Shown one piece after another: positions 24,401-25,099 of a stretch of DNA of 25,099 nucleotides (positions are counted from its first letter, which is position 1; the number at the start of each line of letters is the position of its first letter). A program made the position numbers and the translations under genes. Source of the stretch: DASXTB01 sp036505615 (GTDB lineage: Bacteria; Acidobacteriota; UBA6911; JACQSX01); the NCBI GenBank assembly GCA_036505615.1, contig DASXTB010000337.1, forward strand, positions 1-25,099. The letters are read 5' to 3'. The notes below the pieces were generated by a model, which was not told the origin of the DNA, did no database searches, and saw nothing but the letters and a program-made list of their open reading frames with translations.

Positions 24401-24599
24401 GTTTAAGCTGGGAGAGGATCGGGCGCTGCAGTTTCGCACCGAGATTTTCAATCTCCCCAACAGGACGAACTTTGCGGTGCCTTCCGGGCGCGTCGTCTTC
24501 ACCAATGCCGCCGCAGCGATTGCGCCTACCGCCGGTCGGATCACCTCAACTGTGACCACGTCGCGGCAGATCCAGTTCGGCTTGAAGCTTACGTTTTAA
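21432..24599 (+). CDS. TonB-dependent receptor, Oar-type with carboxypeptidase-regulatory-like domain
   Basis: Outer-membrane active transporter of 1055 residues. ATG 21432 is chosen because AGGAGG lies four bases upstream and it begins a signal peptide ending AFAQS. Residues about 30-110 form a carboxypeptidase-D regulatory-like beta sandwich (LRGTITDPSGAVVPGAQITV). The plug follows, with DLPLNGRSFQQLALLQTGV, SINGARPEQNNFLLDGTDI and SAEFGRSAGGVINAVTRSG, then a large beta-barrel ending in LKLTF with the terminal aromatic residue needed for outer-membrane assembly. This architecture is very common in Acidobacteriota and is thought to take up plant-derived oligomers or other large nutrients. 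No TonB, ExbB or SusD gene is adjacent. It lacks the signalling domain of FecA-type receptors, so direct control of the nearby ECF factor is not indicated. Confidence 0.96.
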   Translation: MAATIATSKPWIILPAIVLLFCSGAFAQSVGASLRGTITDPSGAVVPGAQITVRNVGTGASQELLSDDAGRYHVPLLPSGDYELSVSAPGFKAVAGRGIHLAVGQDAIVDVKLELGEISTKVVLDVTGIYPHINLTSGGVSGLVDDKQIRDLPLNGRSFQQLALLQTGVSAALAAGNDVVGGRTPKISINGARPEQNNFLLDGTDINNVYNKTPGSVAGVLLGVDGVLEFQVLTNAYSAEFGRSAGGVINAVTRSGSNKLHGSLFEFHRNSALDAKNFFDDPRQPIPAFKRNQFGGTLGGPIRRDQTFFFAAYEGLIERLGITGVTAVPDANARRGILPAPTSSDPTRTRTITLHSAIPVYLDTLFPLPNGHTLGGGAAEYLFSLSQPTDEHFLQGRIDHRFTDNDSLWGRYTFDNGKVNRQPTNKPPIAFTKERSRNQYLTLDYAHTYSANLLNTARFGFNRSTQEADNQRTIDIPPSLSWVPGEPFGYLTIAGLVTEMAGDFRLPRLDRLNNFQWGDTIFLTAGRHSAKFGAQAQRIQFNQNTVSQRGGIVNFANLESFLQGTAISVDVALPGLVDPIRGYRQSLFAFFAQDDFKVRSNLMLNLGLRYEFATVPTEVNGKISNLRNVSDSKVTVGDPWHSNPSLLNFAPRIGLAWDPFGDAKTSVRAGFGIFHDEILPKYYFFSGSLNPPFTTRTSIPTPPFPNVVANFDPTKPIQAQLQTVNFDLQSSYMMQFNLSVQRELAGDVDVTVGYVGARGNHLVRLGDANLAPETIVDGKKVYRPELKRRNPNFTGIWQRVTDAQSFYHSLQLSGIKRLSHGLRAQASYTFSRSVDDSSGINSQDFDSVVQYGLDWYDRTIDRGLSAFHVKHNLTFNWTYDLPFAQSLSGFGGLLLKGWQLNNITSIRSGTPFTVRLGFNRSGNLNTTSFSMNERPNLKSGQSNNPILGGPDHYFDVNAFELPPVNQRGNLGRDTLIGPGTVAVDAALSKSFKLGEDRALQFRTEIFNLPNRTNFAVPSGRVVFTNAAAAIAPTAGRITSTVTTSRQIQFGLKLTF

Positions 24600-24612
24600 A
24601 CAGGGGCTGTAG

Positions 24613-24945
24613 ATGCACACCGCCGTCTTCTACTGGCTGATTGCTTGTATAGCGGCGTCTGGCCTGTCCGGGCAGACACCAGTTCCGGCTCCGAATTCTC
24701 AGAACTCTCCGGACATTGTGATTCTCGGGTTCAGTTTTGCAGCAAAAAACCAATCAAGGCTGGAGCTCATTGATATCAGCAATAGGATCGCCCAACAAGG
24801 TAGGATTCCGACCGGCGATCTCCCTTTCCGGGCTGAGATGCGCGGCCCGCCCGTTCCGGGAAAGCAGTATCTGGCTTATGAGTTGAGTGGATTTCACGAA
24901 GCTGTGGGCGCCGGAATCCCCGGACTACCGGATGGTACAAGGTAG
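24613..24945 (+). CDS. Small exported protein of unknown function
   Basis: A 110-residue product not recognised as a known family. It starts 13 bp after the TonB-receptor stop with AGGGG seven bases upstream, and opens with a signal peptide (MHTAVFYWLIACIAASGLSGQ). The mature part is about 90 residues, with a central stretch IVILGFSFAAKNQSRLELID that looks like a beta strand plus helix and no cysteine. The next gene on the same strand starts about 75 bp on, so the three may be one transcript. It may be genuine or the remains of a longer gene; downstream frames were not resolved into a continuation. Confidence 0.55.
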   Translation: MHTAVFYWLIACIAASGLSGQTPVPAPNSQNSPDIVILGFSFAAKNQSRLELIDISNRIAQQGRIPTGDLPFRAEMRGPPVPGKQYLAYELSGFHEAVGAGIPGLPDGTR

Positions 24946-25020
24946 GGGCAAAGATAAAGCGCGCCCAATTTGAGGATGGTTCTGTGTGGCGGTCACCATA
25001 ATTGAGAATCGGGGGAAATC

Positions 25021-25099
25021 ATGCAACTGAAAATCAATCGGCGGAACTTTCTCACGGCGATGGCAGCGGCTACAAGCGCCGCAGCGGTTGGGAAAAACC
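25021..25099 (+). CDS. Start of a Tat-exported protein, cut by window end
   Basis: Only 26 codons are visible. The product begins MQLKINRRNFLTAMAAATSA, a textbook twin-arginine signal (RRNFL followed by an Ala-rich hydrophobic stretch), so the protein is folded or cofactor-loaded before export. The ATG follows a purine-rich GGGGGAAATC. In Acidobacteriota such signals near TonB receptors often belong to Gfo/Idh/MocA-type oxidoreductases, sulfatases or DUF1501 proteins, but nothing visible decides between them. Confidence 0.8.
   Translation, partial: MQLKINRRNFLTAMAAATSAAAVGKN

Noticed and set aside
21432..24599. FecA/FecR/FecI-type surface signalling between TonB receptor and ECF sigma
   Set aside because: The receptor lacks the N-terminal secretin/TonB short signalling domain and the anti-sigma lacks a FecR periplasmic domain.

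Overview
The window looks like chromosomal DNA from a soil-type Acidobacteriota (Terriglobia/Solibacter-like) or a close relative. This is inferred from gene families only: an Oar-type TonB-dependent receptor with an N-terminal carboxypeptidase-regulatory-like domain, a large secreted TPR-CHAT protein, and abundant short intergenic repeats. No rRNA, tRNA, CRISPR array, transposase or phage gene was seen.

Layout. (1) Positions 1-5362, minus strand: a MarR-regulated RND efflux cluster, in transcription order marR, periplasmic adaptor, an SDR oxidoreductase, and an RND permease cut by the window start. (2) Positions 5586-9395, plus strand: a 1269-residue exported protein with a pre-TPR beta domain, eleven 42-residue TPRs, a coiled coil and a C-terminal CHAT (caspase-like) domain, divergent from marR. 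(3) Positions 9421-9655: a hairpin-rich inverted-repeat element between convergent genes. (4) Positions 9671-17771, minus strand: a complete CecR/YbhGFSR-like ABC-2 efflux operon with an added TolC, in transcription order tetR, HlyD adaptor, double ATPase, permease, permease, tolC. It is tightly coupled by ATGA and TAATG overlaps. (5) Positions 17987-20886, minus strand: a secreted alpha/beta hydrolase, a membrane protein with two zinc ribbons, and an anti-sigma/ECF sigma pair. (6) Positions 20887-21431: a palindrome-rich intergenic region. (7) Positions 21432-25099, plus strand: TonB-dependent receptor, a small exported protein of unknown function, and the start of a Tat-exported protein.

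The most unusual signal is not a gene. At four places the DNA is built from degenerate 7-bp units (ACCCGAC, GTCCGTT, AATCCGC and AAGTCCA types). Three of these are inverted pairs of heptamer arrays around a spacer, and three of the four extend into coding sequence and stay open: the MarR C-terminus, a periplasmic loop of one ABC permease, and the N-terminus of the ABC ATPase. Because three heptamers make seven codons, these tracts act as open modules that can lengthen proteins. They resemble in principle the in-frame palindromic elements known from Rickettsia. This is the best candidate here for an undescribed repeat system.

The two efflux systems each carry their own repressor and are probably drug- or xenobiotic-responsive. 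The ECF sigma/anti-sigma pair is divergent from the TonB receptor, but nothing in the sequence proves a regulatory link.
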